From NCBI GenBank assembly GCA_003164295.1, contig PLTA01000039.1, positions 112,019-176,018 of the forward strand: a DNA stretch of 64,000 nt, read 5' to 3'. The position numbers were made by a program, and so were the translations under genes. The first letter of the stretch is position 1. Every line of letters begins with the position of its first letter. This document shows positions 52,429 through 60,706 of the stretch, one piece after another. The notes under the pieces were generated by a model. It saw nothing but the letters and a program-made list of their open reading frames with translations. It did not search any database and was not told where the DNA came from. The DNA is from Candidatus Bathyarchaeota archaeon. Its GTDB lineage: Archaea; Thermoproteota; Bathyarchaeia; Bathyarchaeales; Bathycorpusculaceae.

Positions 52429-53979
52429 ATGCAAGTAAAATATGATACGATATTGGTTCTTGACTTTGGTGGGCAATATTGCCATTTAATTGGGAGAAGA
52501 ATCAGAGAAAACGGGGTTTACTCAGAAATTGTCCCGCATGATATATCTCCTGAAGAAGTAAAAGCTCTAAATGAAAAATTCAACATTAAAGGCTTAATTT
52601 TCTCTGGCGGACCCTCAAGCGTTTATGATGCAAATGCTCCTCAGCTTAATCCACGTATTTTAGAGGTTAATTTGCCCATCTTGGGCTTATGTTATGGGCA
52701 TCAGCTTTTGGCTCAATTAACAAATGGCAAAGTCAAACCGGCTATCTGCAAAGAATATGGAATAGCCCAAGTAACCGTCGACAAGCCAGTAGGTGTACTT
52801 GAAGGGTTAAGTAAAATTGAAAAAGTTTGGATGAGCCACGGGGACACAGTTTGCTCCTTGCCGCCAGACTTTGAAGTATTGGCTCACACCGATAATTGTC
52901 CAGTTGCAGCCTTTAGACATAAACAAAAACCGATTTACGGGTTACAGTGGCACCCAGAAGTAATCCACACCGAAAAAGGCGCTCGCATGCTACACAACTT
53001 CATTTTTGAAGTCTGTAAGTGCGAAGCTAACTGGAAAGTAGAAGACATAATTGAAAAAATGATCAAAGAAATAAAAACTGATGTGGGTTCAGCCAAAGCT
53101 ATAATTGGATTAAGCGGAGGCATAGACTCAAGCGTCGCCACCGCGTTAGCAGCCCAAGCGTTAGGCGACCAACTTACCGCCGTTTTTGTTGACCACGGAT
53201 TTATGCGGGAAGGCGAACCAGAAGCCATCAGAGCAACCTTTGAGAAATACCCCATAAATTTTGTTGTTGCAAACGCGCAAGAACGCTTCATGAACAAACT
53301 AATAGGCGTATCGGACCCAGAAAAGAAACGGAAAGTAATTGGAGAAGAGTTTATCAGGGTTTTCGAGGAAATCGCGAAAAAGTCAGGTGCTCAATACCTG
53401 CTTCAAGGAACAATTTACCCTGACCGAATTGAATCAGGAATCAGAAAGAATTCAGATGTCATAAAATCTCACCACAACGTGGCAGGATTACCAACCATTA
53501 TTAGCTTTAAGAAAATCGTGGAGCCTCTCCGTGATCTCTACAAAGATGAGGTACGCAAAGTTGCAACTATGCTTAACCTGCCCAAAGAGCTGGTTAATCG
53601 GCAACCATTTCCTGGGCCAGGTTTGGCAGTTCGCATAATAGGTGAATTAACTTCGGAGAAAGTGAGTGTTGCCAAGAAAGCTGACGCGGTTGTCCGAGAA
53701 GAAATAGAGAAAAACCATTTAGAAGAAAAACTGTGGCAATATTTCGCGGTGTTAACTGATACTAAAGCAACAGGAGTTAAAGGTGATTCAAGAGCTTATG
53801 GATACGTGGTTGCGGTTCGGGCAGCAGAAAGTCGAGAAGCCATGACTGCCAATTTTGCTCAGATTCCATATCCTATACTTGAAAAAATCTCAACTAGGAT
53901 CACCAATGAAGTCCCGCAAGTCACTCGAGTAGTTTATGATATTACACATAAGCCACCGGCTACCATTGAATGGGAATAA
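52429..53979 (+). CDS. guaA: GMP synthase (glutamine-hydrolysing, fused)
   Basis: A 516-residue enzyme. The glutaminase half has GGPSSVYD, LGLCYGHQL with catalytic Cys and WHPEV with catalytic His. The ATP-pyrophosphatase half has LSGGIDSSVA and the C-terminal PFPGPGLAVRI and THKPPATIEWE. It converts XMP to GMP. Many archaea have the two halves as separate genes, while this one is the fused form seen in bacteria. Confidence 0.95.
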   Translation: MQVKYDTILVLDFGGQYCHLIGRRIRENGVYSEIVPHDISPEEVKALNEKFNIKGLIFSGGPSSVYDANAPQLNPRILEVNLPILGLCYGHQLLAQLTNGKVKPAICKEYGIAQVTVDKPVGVLEGLSKIEKVWMSHGDTVCSLPPDFEVLAHTDNCPVAAFRHKQKPIYGLQWHPEVIHTEKGARMLHNFIFEVCKCEANWKVEDIIEKMIKEIKTDVGSAKAIIGLSGGIDSSVATALAAQALGDQLTAVFVDHGFMREGEPEAIRATFEKYPINFVVANAQERFMNKLIGVSDPEKKRKVIGEEFIRVFEEIAKKSGAQYLLQGTIYPDRIESGIRKNSDVIKSHHNVAGLPTIISFKKIVEPLRDLYKDEVRKVATMLNLPKELVNRQPFPGPGLAVRIIGELTSEKVSVAKKADAVVREEIEKNHLEEKLWQYFAVLTDTKATGVKGDSRAYGYVVAVRAAESREAMTANFAQIPYPILEKISTRITNEVPQVTRVVYDITHKPPATIEWE

Positions 53980-54035
53980 GACATCGCCATAACGCTTTAA
54001 ATAAAAAGAGCCAATAACATTACCTTAACCACAAG

Positions 54036-55127
54036 GTGACACGTCTGAAAGCAGTAATTTTAGCAGGCGGCTTCGCAACTAGACTCAGACCGCTCAGCTG
54101 CGCTAGACCTAAAACGCTCTTTCCAATAGTAAACAAACCCTTACTTGAATGGATTTTTCAAGGTCTATCCGACAACGGAGTCAATGAAGCCATATTGGCA
54201 GTGAATGCTTTAACCCAATTTCACATTAAACAGCAACACCCACGAAAACATGGTTTAAAATTAAAGTTTTCAATTGATCCACCCAAAACACCTCTGGGAA
54301 CAGCAGGACCGATAAAAAAAGCTGAGAAATTAATTGGACACGATGCCCCGTTTATTGTTTTAAACGGTGACATTTTTGCGTATTTGAACTATAAAGAATT
54401 GTTTGATACACACGTAAAATCTGGTGCCCTGGCAACAATTGCCCTATGCAAAGTTGATGATCCGTCTAGATATGGCGTAGCTGAAATGGGAAAGGGCAAT
54501 TGCATTAAACGCTTCATTGAAAAACCTCCCAGAGATAAAGCTCCAAGTAACCTCATTAATGCTGGTGTTTATGTTCTAAGTCCTAAAGTCTTCGATTATA
54601 TTCCATCGGGAAGACCTGTTTCAGTTGAGCGAGAAGTTTTCCCTATACTTGCGGAAGAGGGTAAACTATTTGGTCACTTTGTAAATGGGTTATGGATGGA
54701 TATAGGTAAACCAGAAGAATACTTGGAAACAAATAGAATAATACTTGATTCTTTAACAAAAAATATTAAACAGAAAAAAGCCAAAAATTTTGAGTTAAAC
54801 TATCCAGTCGCTCTTGATACTGGAGTTTCAATTGGAGAAAAGTCAGTCATTGGACCATATGCAATTTTGGGAAAAAACGTTAAAGTTGGCAAAAATGTGC
54901 AAATAAATAATTCTGTAATTTTTGCGGATGTAACAATAGATGATTGTGTATCAATTGATGGCGCAATAATTGGGGAAGCAGCAAAGATTGGAAAAAACGT
55001 CAAAATCTGCTGTGACTGCATAATCGCAGACCATGCAAAAGTAAGAGACAACCTTGAACTTTCAGGCAAAGTATGTCCAGGCAAAGAAGTGTCTGAAAAC
55101 GTTTTAAAACCCAAGGTTCACTGTTAA
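54036..55127 (+). CDS. Sugar-1-phosphate nucleotidyltransferase with beta-helix
   Basis: A 363-residue enzyme. KAVILAGGFATRLRPLS is the nucleotide-binding loop; FIVLNGDIFAYLNY and LWMDIGKPEEYL are active-site blocks. The C-terminal part (VIGPYAILGKNVKVGKNVQ and further hexapeptides) is a left-handed beta-helix. It forms NDP-sugar such as UDP-GlcNAc, GDP-mannose or dTDP-glucose. The GTG start is tentative. GlmM follows 21 bases later. Confidence 0.9.
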   Translation: MTRLKAVILAGGFATRLRPLSCARPKTLFPIVNKPLLEWIFQGLSDNGVNEAILAVNALTQFHIKQQHPRKHGLKLKFSIDPPKTPLGTAGPIKKAEKLIGHDAPFIVLNGDIFAYLNYKELFDTHVKSGALATIALCKVDDPSRYGVAEMGKGNCIKRFIEKPPRDKAPSNLINAGVYVLSPKVFDYIPSGRPVSVEREVFPILAEEGKLFGHFVNGLWMDIGKPEEYLETNRIILDSLTKNIKQKKAKNFELNYPVALDTGVSIGEKSVIGPYAILGKNVKVGKNVQINNSVIFADVTIDDCVSIDGAIIGEAAKIGKNVKICCDCIIADHAKVRDNLELSGKVCPGKEVSENVLKPKVHC

Positions 55128-55148
55128 TTATACTGAGATGCAAAATTT

Positions 55149-56516
55149 ATGAGCGAAAGAAAGCTTTTTGGAACAAACGGAATTCGAGGATTAGTTAATA
55201 TAGAATTAACGCCTGAAATGGCTATAAAAGTTGGATGTGCAATTGGAACCTTTTTTGGACGAAAAAATTTGCTATTAGGATATGATGCTAGAACCAGCGG
55301 TCCCATGCTTGCTAAAGCGGTCATTTCCGGTTTAACTTCTGCAGGATGTAACGTGTTTTTCGCTGGAATGGCTCCAACACCATCTTTACAATTCGCCGTT
55401 AAAAATCATAAGATGGATGGCGGGGTAATAATAACGGCATCTCATAATCCGCCTGAGTATAACGGTATAAAGGTCATTTGGAGTGACGGAATCGAGACGT
55501 CGCATGAGCAAGAAGTGGAGATCGAAAACATTTATTTTGATAACAAAATAGTTTTCGCGGAATGGAATCAACTTGGAATGCAACGTGAACTTTCTGGAAT
55601 TAATGATGAATATGTTCAAGCTATAAAAAAACATGTTAATCAAAAAAAAATAGCTGAAAAACATTTTCATGTGGTTGTGGATGCTGCAAACAGCGTGGGT
55701 GGACTTACAGCGCCAACTTTATTGAGAGAACTTGGCTGTAAAATAACTACTATTAACGCAAACATCGATGGCACTTTTCCAGGAAGAATGCCTGAACCTA
55801 GACCAGAAAGCCTGATGGATTTATCTTCGACTGTGAAAGCAATCGGTGCAGACATGGGTGTTGCTTTTGATGGTGACGCAGATCGATCAATATTTACTGA
55901 TGAAAATGGAACTATTTACTGGGGAGACAAAACTTTTGCAATTGTTATAAAACAATTTCTCCTCGAAAACCCTGGTGCAAAAATAGTTACTCCTGTAAGC
56001 TCGTCAACCCTTATCAAAGATACCGTTCAAGCGTACAAAGGTGATTTAATCTGGACCAAGGTTGGAAGCGTCACTGTCTCCCAGAAAATGAAAGAAGTAA
56101 ACGCTAAACTAGGCGGAGAAGAAAACGGCGGAATCTTTTATGGACCTCATCAAGCCGTCCGTGATGGTTCAATGACGACGGCGTTATTGCTTAATATAAT
56201 GGCTGAAACTGGACAAAAACTGTCTGAACTTGTAGCTGAACAACCTCAGTACTTCATTGAAAAAGGAAAAATCGAGTGTTCCGACGAGAAAAAAGAGCCG
56301 TTACTTAAGAAACTGTTAGAACAAGTTAAGGGCGAAAACATTAACACGCTTGACGGAGTAAAAATTTGGTTCAGCGATAACAGCGCGATTTTGATTAGAC
56401 CAAGTGGAACAGAAAAAGTATTCAGGCTTTATGCTGAGGCGAAAAACCAGGAAACAGCACTAAAATTAGTTAAAGACTACAGCGCTAAACTGGAAAAAAT
56501 ACTTGAAACTTTATAG
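55149..56516 (+). CDS. glmM: Phosphoglucosamine/phosphohexomutase
   Basis: A 455-residue alpha-D-phosphohexomutase. FGTNGIRGLVN opens the protein; IITASHNPPEYNG has the phosphoserine, FDGDADRSIF is the metal loop, GGEENGGIFYG the sugar loop and IRPSGTEKVFRLYAEA the phosphate loop. The likely reaction is glucosamine-6-P to -1-P, feeding the nucleotidyltransferase upstream. Phosphomannomutase activity is also possible. Confidence 0.9.
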   Translation: MSERKLFGTNGIRGLVNIELTPEMAIKVGCAIGTFFGRKNLLLGYDARTSGPMLAKAVISGLTSAGCNVFFAGMAPTPSLQFAVKNHKMDGGVIITASHNPPEYNGIKVIWSDGIETSHEQEVEIENIYFDNKIVFAEWNQLGMQRELSGINDEYVQAIKKHVNQKKIAEKHFHVVVDAANSVGGLTAPTLLRELGCKITTINANIDGTFPGRMPEPRPESLMDLSSTVKAIGADMGVAFDGDADRSIFTDENGTIYWGDKTFAIVIKQFLLENPGAKIVTPVSSSTLIKDTVQAYKGDLIWTKVGSVTVSQKMKEVNAKLGGEENGGIFYGPHQAVRDGSMTTALLLNIMAETGQKLSELVAEQPQYFIEKGKIECSDEKKEPLLKKLLEQVKGENINTLDGVKIWFSDNSAILIRPSGTEKVFRLYAEAKNQETALKLVKDYSAKLEKILETL

Positions 56517-56545
56517 CAAAGCCTGTCTTGGAGAACCTTTAGCCG

Positions 56546-57877
56546 ATGCCCACAGTTCTAAACTTAAAACCCGAAGACCTGGACACCAATGAAAAACGCT
56601 CAAATTACACTATAAGCGTTATAGGATGTGGGCAAAACGGAATTCTTCTTGCAACAGCCTTTGCAGATTCTGGATTCAAAGTAATATGCACAGATGCCAA
56701 TCTAAGTGTTATCAAAAAAGTTACAAGAGGAAAAACTTCTTTTGCCGGAACAGAAATTGAACGCAAACTAAAAAGCTTAATCACTTCAGGAAAATTGAAT
56801 GTTACAAGCGAATTAAAAAAAACAATCATACAAAGCGACATTGTAATTATAACCACAGCAGCAAAAATTGATAGTAAGAAAAAAATCGACTATTCAGACC
56901 CAATAGCAATATGCAAACAAGTTGCAACATCCCTTCACCCTGGTGTATTAGTCTGTTATTGTAATATCTCCGCTTTAGGTTTCAATGAGGGGATAATGAA
57001 GGAAACCCTTGAAAACACCTCAGGTCTCAAAGTTGGCCAAGAGTTGGGTTTAGCATACGTTCCGTTGCAAACCTCAGATGCCAAATACGTAAATCAAATA
57101 GCAAACTTAGAGTTGAAAGTTGCAGTCGTTGGAAAAACAAGTATGGATGCAGTGACCAACATTTTAAATAAAATAACAAAAACTGTCAAGCAAATAAATG
57201 ATGTAAAAATTGCAGAAATAGCAACCCTTTTCGCAGTTGCAAAAAAAGACGCAAGCACTGCATTAGCTAACGAATTGGCGGTTTTCTGCGAAAATGCAAA
57301 TTTAGACTACTTTGAAGTTTTAAAATTGCTAAATTTCAACGAACAAAGTTTTTGGCCAACAACTGTTGAAGAAGAAAATAAAAATGAAGCATACCTTTTA
57401 CTGGAAAGCGCCGAAAACCTGAATACTAAACTAAGGATTCCAGCGTTGTCTAGGCAAATAAACGAAGATATGGTTAAGCACGCGGTTAATTTAACTCAAG
57501 ATGCTGTTCGAAGCTGCAATAAAACGCTTAGAAGAGCATGCGTTGCAATTTTAGGAACAGTTAACACGCCTACAGGCATCTTTGTTAAGATGCTGGAAGC
57601 AAAAGGCGCTAAAGTAAGTGTTTTTGACCCCCTATCAAGAAGAGAGGCCGTAGATTTAGGAGTAGTTAAAAGTAGCAACTTAAATGAAACCGTGGAAGGC
57701 ACAGACTGCATAGTGGTGCTCACTGGAGACGACCAGTTTAAAAATTTGAACTTAAAGAAACTAAAGGCATTAACAAAGACTCCAGCCGTAATTGTGGATT
57801 TAGCAGGTGCTTTTGAACCCAAACAAGTGGAAACAGAAGGTTTCATATATCGAGGATTAGGAAGAGGTATAGAATAA
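56546..57877 (+). CDS. UDP-sugar dehydrogenase homologue lacking the catalytic Cys motif
   Basis: A 443-residue protein of the UDP-glucose/UDP-ManNAc dehydrogenase fold. The NAD loop VIGCGQNGILLATAFADSG is intact, as are VIITTAAK and the C-terminal Rossmann domain (ACVAILGTVNTPTGIF, VSVFDPLSRREA). But the region where the family has GGxCxPKD reads NFNEQSFWPTTVEEE, with no Cys, and STVPPGT is replaced by CNISALGFNEG. Dehydrogenation by the usual thiohemiacetal route is therefore unlikely. It lies in the nucleotide-sugar operon and overlaps the next gene (TAATG). Confidence 0.75.
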   Translation: MPTVLNLKPEDLDTNEKRSNYTISVIGCGQNGILLATAFADSGFKVICTDANLSVIKKVTRGKTSFAGTEIERKLKSLITSGKLNVTSELKKTIIQSDIVIITTAAKIDSKKKIDYSDPIAICKQVATSLHPGVLVCYCNISALGFNEGIMKETLENTSGLKVGQELGLAYVPLQTSDAKYVNQIANLELKVAVVGKTSMDAVTNILNKITKTVKQINDVKIAEIATLFAVAKKDASTALANELAVFCENANLDYFEVLKLLNFNEQSFWPTTVEEENKNEAYLLLESAENLNTKLRIPALSRQINEDMVKHAVNLTQDAVRSCNKTLRRACVAILGTVNTPTGIFVKMLEAKGAKVSVFDPLSRREAVDLGVVKSSNLNETVEGTDCIVVLTGDDQFKNLNLKKLKALTKTPAVIVDLAGAFEPKQVETEGFIYRGLGRGIE

Positions 57878-58827
57878 TGAAAAAACTTGGCGTTGCAGTA
57901 ATCGGGACTGGTTTTTGGGGAAAGAACCACGCAAGAAACTACAAAGAACTGTCTTCAACTGAGCTTGTTGCAATCTGCGATGTAAACCCTGAAAGAGCAA
58001 AAACTGTCGCTGACCAATTTGGTGTAAAAGCTTACACCAACAGCACACAAATGCTGAAAAACAAAGAAATAGAAGCCATAAGTGTTTGCACATGGTCAAC
58101 GCACCTTGCAAAAGAAGCACTCAAAGCTCTCAATGCAGGAAAACATGTTCTTGTTGAGAAGCCCATGGCTACTAATACAAAACAAGCGCAAAAACTTTGT
58201 GATACTGCAGAGCAAAACGGGCTTCACTTAACTGTAGGTTTTCTAATGAGGTTTATTCCCGGATTACAGGCCATTCGTGAATCAGTAGAAAACAAAAAAA
58301 TCGGTCAATTAGTGTGTGCTAACGCCAAACGAGTTTCCCAATGGCCAGAAAGAATAGGTGACGTTGGAGTCGTAAAAGATACAGCGATACATGACATAGA
58401 TGTGATGCGATTCATTTCCAAACAAGACCCAATCACGGTTTACGCAAAAATGGGAAACATGAAACACTTAAAATTCGAAGACTATGCACACATAATGCTA
58501 ACGTACAAAAGCGGAGAAAGCGCGTTCATTGAATCTAACTGGCTTACCCCATATAAAACCCGCTTATTAACCGTCACAGGCTCTGAAGCCATAATGAGAT
58601 TAGATTACATTACTCAAGACTTATGGATTGAAATGCAAAAAGAAACAGTGCAACCAAGATACCAATTTCAAGAACCATTAAAAGCTGAACTTCAACACTT
58701 TGCAGATTGCATACTTGAAAAGAAAAAACCGCTTATAACAGGGGAAGACGGAGTAAAAGCATTAGAGGTCGCTCAAGCTGCTATGCAATCATCAGCCAAA
58801 AACAGAGCTATAAAATTGGAATCATAA
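57877..58827 (+). CDS. Gfo/Idh/MocA-family oxidoreductase
   Basis: A 316-residue NAD(P)-dependent oxidoreductase. AVIGTGFWGKNHARNYKEL is the nucleotide loop, HVLVEKPMATN the EKP catalytic motif, and VKDTAIHDIDVMRF the His-containing helix. It probably oxidises a nucleotide sugar, for example at C3 as WbpB/WlbA do. Its ATG overlaps the stop of the preceding dehydrogenase-like gene, so the pair are co-translated, consistent with one pathway for a surface sugar. Confidence 0.88.
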   Translation: MKKLGVAVIGTGFWGKNHARNYKELSSTELVAICDVNPERAKTVADQFGVKAYTNSTQMLKNKEIEAISVCTWSTHLAKEALKALNAGKHVLVEKPMATNTKQAQKLCDTAEQNGLHLTVGFLMRFIPGLQAIRESVENKKIGQLVCANAKRVSQWPERIGDVGVVKDTAIHDIDVMRFISKQDPITVYAKMGNMKHLKFEDYAHIMLTYKSGESAFIESNWLTPYKTRLLTVTGSEAIMRLDYITQDLWIEMQKETVQPRYQFQEPLKAELQHFADCILEKKKPLITGEDGVKALEVAQAAMQSSAKNRAIKLES

Positions 58828-58832
58828 AAAAA

Positions 58833-59102
58833 TTATTTTAAGTTGAATGGTTTTCCTTCAGTAACTATTTTTTCGGGAACTTTTGCTTTCCATTTTTTTA
58901 AGAACGGCAAGTCATCAGCTTCTTTTCGCAGTTCATCAGGTAACATTTCTGGAATTTCATCTCTTATTGGATACCAGCGTAAACATTTTGGGCAAACGAT
59001 TAAGCCTTCAACGATCTCGTCTTTTTCTTCGAAAACGTGAAGTTCAAGAGGATGGTATTTATCGATTGGGCAAGCTAAAATTTCCATCAGTTTTCGCTTC
59101 AT
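58833..59102 (-). CDS. Trm112-type methyltransferase activator
   Basis: An 89-residue Trm112/YcaR-like protein: MEILACPIDKYHPLELHVF and LIVCPKCLRWYPIRDEIPEMLPDE. The Cys residues bind zinc in Trm112, which stabilises several tRNA and translation-factor methyltransferases. It ends 36 bases upstream of the Trm5-family gene end in the same orientation and is likely co-transcribed. Confidence 0.85.
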   Translation of the reverse strand: MKRKLMEILACPIDKYHPLELHVFEEKDEIVEGLIVCPKCLRWYPIRDEIPEMLPDELRKEADDLPFLKKWKAKVPEKIVTEGKPFNLK

Positions 59103-59138
59103 TGTTCATCACGAATTAAATAGTTAACAACTTAGTTA

Positions 59139-60005
59139 TTAAAACTTGTTCGGCAACGAAATTACTTGTATATCTAGAACTGTTTGGTACCAGTTAGGGC
59201 CTGTACTTCGCACAATCCGAGAACCGCCCCAAACGTAACCTGCACCAAGACTACTGAGTTTTTCAGCTACCTTCAACTTAGTTTTTTCAACTGGGTCTTC
59301 GTCGCCAACCGCGTGCTGGAAATCGTAGTAATGAATCCAACCGCCATGTTTCTTAAGGGCACAAAGAGCATAAGGTAGGTATTCCAGAGCCTTTTCAGGT
59401 AAAGGCATCAAGACACGATCAGCTTTGCCCTGCAAGTTAACTTTGATTATTTCCTTTGAATCTCCAAGCAATGGAATTACTTTACCGAAAACCCTGTTAA
59501 GTCTAATATTCTCCTTCATATATTGAGCCGCTACAGGATTAACATCTATAGAGAAAACTAAACAATCAACAACAGTTTTTGCAATAATCACGCTAAAACA
59601 GCCAACGCCGGCAAACATGTTAACGATGGTTTCGCCGGGTTTAACTAAGCTTGCAATCCTTGATCTTTCACCCAAAAGTCTAGGAGAAAAATAACACTTC
59701 TCAACATCAACCATAAACACGCAACCGGATTCTCGATATTTAGTTAATGTTTTGTTTTCTCCAGCTAACAGCTTTAATTGGCGAACTCTAAAATCACCCA
59801 AAATAGGACTAGTTTGAATAAGAACAGTTTTTACGCCTTTGTGGGTGATCATTATTTGGGTGGCTACTGCTTGTTCGATTAAGTTGTCTTCATTTTGAGT
59901 TTTAATGATTGCAATATCGCCCACTATGTCAAAGGAAGTGTAAACTTTCGCTAACTCTTCTGAACTGAGGACCCTGGAAAGTTTTTCTCGAAACAGTTTA
60001 GTCAA
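59139..60005 (-). CDS. trm5: Trm5/Met-10-family tRNA (guanine37-N1) methyltransferase
   Basis: About 288 residues. FDIVGDIAIIKT is the D1-D2 boundary block, CYFSPRLLGERSRIASLV precedes the SAM loop NMFAGVGCFSVIIAK, then VFSIDVNPVAAQYMKENIRL and RVLMPLPEKALEYL (NPP-like motif). It makes m1G37 in tRNA, the first step of wyosine synthesis, or acts as Taw2/Taw22. The TTG at 60005 with GAGG eight bases upstream is chosen because the longer frame would run across rpoP. The Taw1 gene at the window end acts next in the same pathway. Confidence 0.82.
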   Translation of the reverse strand: MTKLFREKLSRVLSSEELAKVYTSFDIVGDIAIIKTQNEDNLIEQAVATQIMITHKGVKTVLIQTSPILGDFRVRQLKLLAGENKTLTKYRESGCVFMVDVEKCYFSPRLLGERSRIASLVKPGETIVNMFAGVGCFSVIIAKTVVDCLVFSIDVNPVAAQYMKENIRLNRVFGKVIPLLGDSKEIIKVNLQGKADRVLMPLPEKALEYLPYALCALKKHGGWIHYYDFQHAVGDEDPVEKTKLKVAEKLSSLGAGYVWGGSRIVRSTGPNWYQTVLDIQVISLPNKF

Positions 60006-60084
60006 ACCTGTATCCTCATTAATGTCTAAGTATTGGAAATGTTTAAAAGTAAAATGCTTTTCTTTGTAGGAAGAGGCGTTTCTA

Positions 60085-60246
60085 ATGGAAAAGTCAGGAA
60101 TTGTATATGAATGCATGAGATGTGGGGCAAGAGTGCCATCTGAAGAGCTAGAGCTACGTGGCGGGGAAACAAAATGCATCATCTGCGGCTACAGAATTCT
60201 AAAAAAGGTTAAACCACCAGTAGTTAAACGTGTTCAATCAAAATAA
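60085..60246 (+). CDS. rpoP: DNA-directed RNA polymerase subunit P (Rpo12)
   Basis: A 53-residue subunit P. YECMRCGARVP and KCIICGYRILKK form the zinc ribbon and the conserved GYRIL end of archaeal Rpo12/Rpb12. GGAAGAGG lies eight bases before the ATG. It is divergent from the Trm5-family gene. Confidence 0.93.
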   Translation: MEKSGIVYECMRCGARVPSEELELRGGETKCIICGYRILKKVKPPVVKRVQSK

Positions 60247-60305
60247 GAAGAAAATACTCGTTTTTTATGAGTAGCTTAATTTTTCAATTTTTTCAAATAA
60301 AGAGT

Positions 60306-60605
60306 TTAATAGATTTCTTTGTCTCCGAGTTTCCGCAGCGCTTTACCTTTAAACCTTATCGATTCACCTAAGAGGTCATCGTCGACATCTTTTTCAACAG
60401 TTTTGCGTTTAACTGTTTCACCGCATACTCCTCCAGGTAACAATCGCCTTTTCATGCACATTGAATATGTACAATTTGCAATGGTGCATTTTTCTTCAGT
60501 TAATCTGCACCCAAAAGAGTCTCGTCTGTAGAAAACATTGTTTTGAGCGCATTTAAAAGAGCTGCATGTTGGAGAACAAGCTTTTGATTGATCCAATAGG
60601 TACAC
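60306..60605 (-). CDS. Cys-rich hypothetical protein
   Basis: A 99-residue protein with eight Cys in the first 61 residues: ACSPTCSSFKCAQ, GCRLTEEKCTIANCTYSMCMKRR and VCG, probably binding zinc or iron-sulfur. The C-terminal third is charged (VEKDVDDDLLGES). No family was recognised. It is convergent with rpoP across 59 bases. Confidence 0.7.
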   Translation of the reverse strand: MYLLDQSKACSPTCSSFKCAQNNVFYRRDSFGCRLTEEKCTIANCTYSMCMKRRLLPGGVCGETVKRKTVEKDVDDDLLGESIRFKGKALRKLGDKEIY

Positions 60606-60706
60606 CTCAATCGTTAAATCAAAATCTTAGATATTTGTCCTTGTCTTTTCTTTATGTTAATTGAAAGCAATATAAACTTTCTTCTAATAAAAGTTGAAAC
60701 AACGCA

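Noticed and set aside
60006..60182. N-terminal 59 codons of the long Trm5 reading frame
   Set aside because: They cross the opposite-strand rpoP gene and read SSSSS-type shadow sequence; the TTG at 60005 has a ribosome-binding site and fits the family start better.
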